From Verrucomicrobiaceae bacterium (GTDB lineage Bacteria > Verrucomicrobiota > Verrucomicrobiia > Verrucomicrobiales > Verrucomicrobiaceae): 64,000 nucleotides of DNA. Made by a program: the position numbers and the translations under genes. Under the pieces are notes generated by a model. It searched no databases, was not told where the DNA came from, and saw only the letters and a program-made list of their open reading frames with translations. Below are positions 63,092-64,000 of the stretch, one piece after another (the stretch's first letter is position 1; each line of letters starts with the position of its first letter). The DNA lies in NCBI GenBank assembly GCA_947466075.1, contig CANIBP010000019.1, positions 25,987-89,986 of the forward strand. The letters are read 5' to 3'.

Positions 63092-63523
63092 TCAATGCGC
63101 TGATTGAGCTTGCCGCTCGAACACGGCCATGAATCCCTGCTGCAAGAGGTTGCGGTCCCACTGGGTGGCGAAGTCGCGCAAATCGCGCATGAGCGCGGGA
63201 TCACGTGCTTCGACGAGTCCCGCCGCTGTGACATGGGCGACGACCTGATAGCAGGAGAGGTAACTGTTCTCGAAGGTGAGCGGCGTCCATGTCGTGCCTT
63301 GTTCCGCAGGAACCACGAGGAACGTGATCTCGGGATCACGCATGGCGTCACCGTTCTGTTCGGCGTAGTGCGCCACGCTGACTTCATACGCCCCATTGGG
63401 ATACGGACCGCCGATCACCTCAATGACCAGTCGCATGAACGGCGGGTTCTCAAGGCGCAGGTATCGAGTGCGGACGGCTTCAAAGCCGCCGTGTTGATCA
63501 ATCATTTGTTGGATGTGCTTCAT
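63092..63523 (-). CDS. DUF6908-like protein
   Basis: 143 residues on the minus strand; the start overlaps the upstream AAA+ stop as ATGA. MKHIQQMIDQHGGFEAVRTR, YLRLENPPFMRLVIEVIG, VSVAHYAEQNGDAMRDPEIT and the tail AVFERQAQ fit my memory of DUF6908, a domain seen in mobile-element gene sets of Gram-negative bacteria; this was not checked by search. No catalytic motif is apparent. Translational coupling suggests the protein works with the ATPase. Confidence 0.65.
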   Translation of the reverse strand: MKHIQQMIDQHGGFEAVRTRYLRLENPPFMRLVIEVIGGPYPNGAYEVSVAHYAEQNGDAMRDPEITFLVVPAEQGTTWTPLTFENSYLSCYQVVAHVTAAGLVEARDPALMRDLRDFATQWDRNLLQQGFMAVFERQAQSAH

Positions 63524-64000
63524 GGGGTGTGGTCGAGGTAGGATTCGAGATCGGCGAGGGCGGCCCGCACGCAGCCGCCGCTGCCCACGGCGATTTGTGA
63601 GGCCGTGAATGCAGGCACCGGCCAGTGCGTTCTCAGGAACGCGGCGAGTTCCTCCGTGGTCGGCGGCAGAAGCTTGATCGCTTGGAACCGCGTCTGGAAC
63701 CGCTCGGTGAGCAGATCGAGCTGGAGGTTGCTCGTGCCAAGGAACGCTCGGCCCGGTGGTAGGCGGTCAAGGTAGGTGAGCAGCAAGTCCTGCGCTTCAC
63801 GGGAACACCGATCCAGTTCATTGACAATCTTGACCGACCATGAACTGAACAGGCTGCCATAAGGAAGCTGCTTCATCCACTCGCGCACAAGGTCCACCGT
63901 GACCTCACGTCCGTTGTAGTCCTCGATGGACAGCGGCGTGCCGGCCAACTGCAAGGCCACCAACTCCACCACGCTGGTCTTGCCCACGCCCGGCGGACCA
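63520..64000 (-). CDS. AAA+ ATPase, 5' end outside window
   Basis: The frame is open to the right edge, where it reads GPPGVGKTSVVELVALQLAG: a Walker A motif, so only a short N-terminus is missing. The rest contains a modified Walker B region (VKIVNELDRCSREAQDLLLT), sensor I-like FLGTSN, RFQTRF and a C-terminal helical lid. It resembles clamp-loader or MoxR-like small ATPases. In the normal DExx position it has NELD, so hydrolysis may be altered. Coupled to the DUF6908-like gene. Confidence 0.8.
   Translation of the reverse strand, partial: GPPGVGKTSVVELVALQLAGTPLSIEDYNGREVTVDLVREWMKQLPYGSLFSSWSVKIVNELDRCSREAQDLLLTYLDRLPPGRAFLGTSNLQLDLLTERFQTRFQAIKLLPPTTEELAAFLRTHWPVPAFTASQIAVGSGGCVRAALADLESYLDHTP

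Noticed and set aside
1..64000. tRNA, rRNA, transposase or integrase genes
   Set aside because: None was recognised on either strand.

Overview
The window is GC-rich bacterial DNA with almost every gene on the + strand up to about 60.6 kb. It looks like a Verrucomicrobiota chromosome, with Planctomycetota as the alternative. The grounds are six large secreted proteins built from the PSCyt/PSD families (DUF1549, DUF1553, DUF1585, DUF1587, DUF1588, DUF1592, DUF1595), six Tat-type partner proteins (DUF1501 or DUF1552/HXXSHH), sulfatases, a GH36 enzyme, PQQ-type propellers, and a repeated N-terminal leader of the type MKPTLTLLTALLLAPLAAL. Genus is not determined.

Layout. 1-12.8 kb: two DUF1592-type cytochrome-domain proteins, two DUF1552 partners, a sialidase-SGNH fusion and an esterase. 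12.8-21.1 kb: two iduronate-2-sulfatase-like sulfatases, an ABM monooxygenase-like protein, a cyclase-family hydrolase, an alpha/beta hydrolase and a GH36 alpha-galactosidase-like enzyme. 21.1-36.6 kb: a catabolic locus with a beta-propeller, 2-hydroxyacid dehydrogenase, SMP-30 lactonase, malate:quinone oxidoreductase, FGGY kinase, KDPG-type aldolase, DapA-family lyase, FAH-family hydrolase, MFS transporter, fused 2-oxoacid dehydrogenase E1, E2, two SDRs and a FadR-type regulator. 36.6-60.2 kb: three PSCyt1-PSCyt2-PSD1 proteins with DUF1501 partners, a propeller-DUF1592 fusion with a DUF1552 partner, a 1268-residue PQQ-like protein and a CocE/NonD hydrolase. 60.2-64 kb: a Dabb protein, then a mostly minus-strand accessory module with two AAA+ ATPases, a DUF6908-like protein, small unknown ORFs and a low-GC gene with an in-frame stop in its apparent 5' part.

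The first 60 kb reads as a programme for attacking sulfated or acetylated glycans outside the cytoplasm and oxidising the resulting sugar acids inside. The cytochrome/Tat pairs have no established substrate; a role in periplasmic oxidation is inference.

The least ordinary signals are at small scale. (1) A palindromic repeat sits in frame in two unrelated proteins and adds the same peptide (HSPAPILLPT), with a third, intergenic copy. (2) A second palindrome family (arms GAGACAAAAAGAT) lies at gene junctions and start codons and encodes part of one signal peptide. (3) A near-identical signal-peptide DNA cassette heads unrelated enzymes, once apparently added in front of a gene that already had a start and signal peptide; decayed copies lie between genes. 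(4) A 60-codon chimeric ORF joins the first codons of a CocE-type hydrolase to the last codons of a DUF1501 gene at a short shared sequence. All boundaries and families come from reading the sequence by eye; no database search was run.
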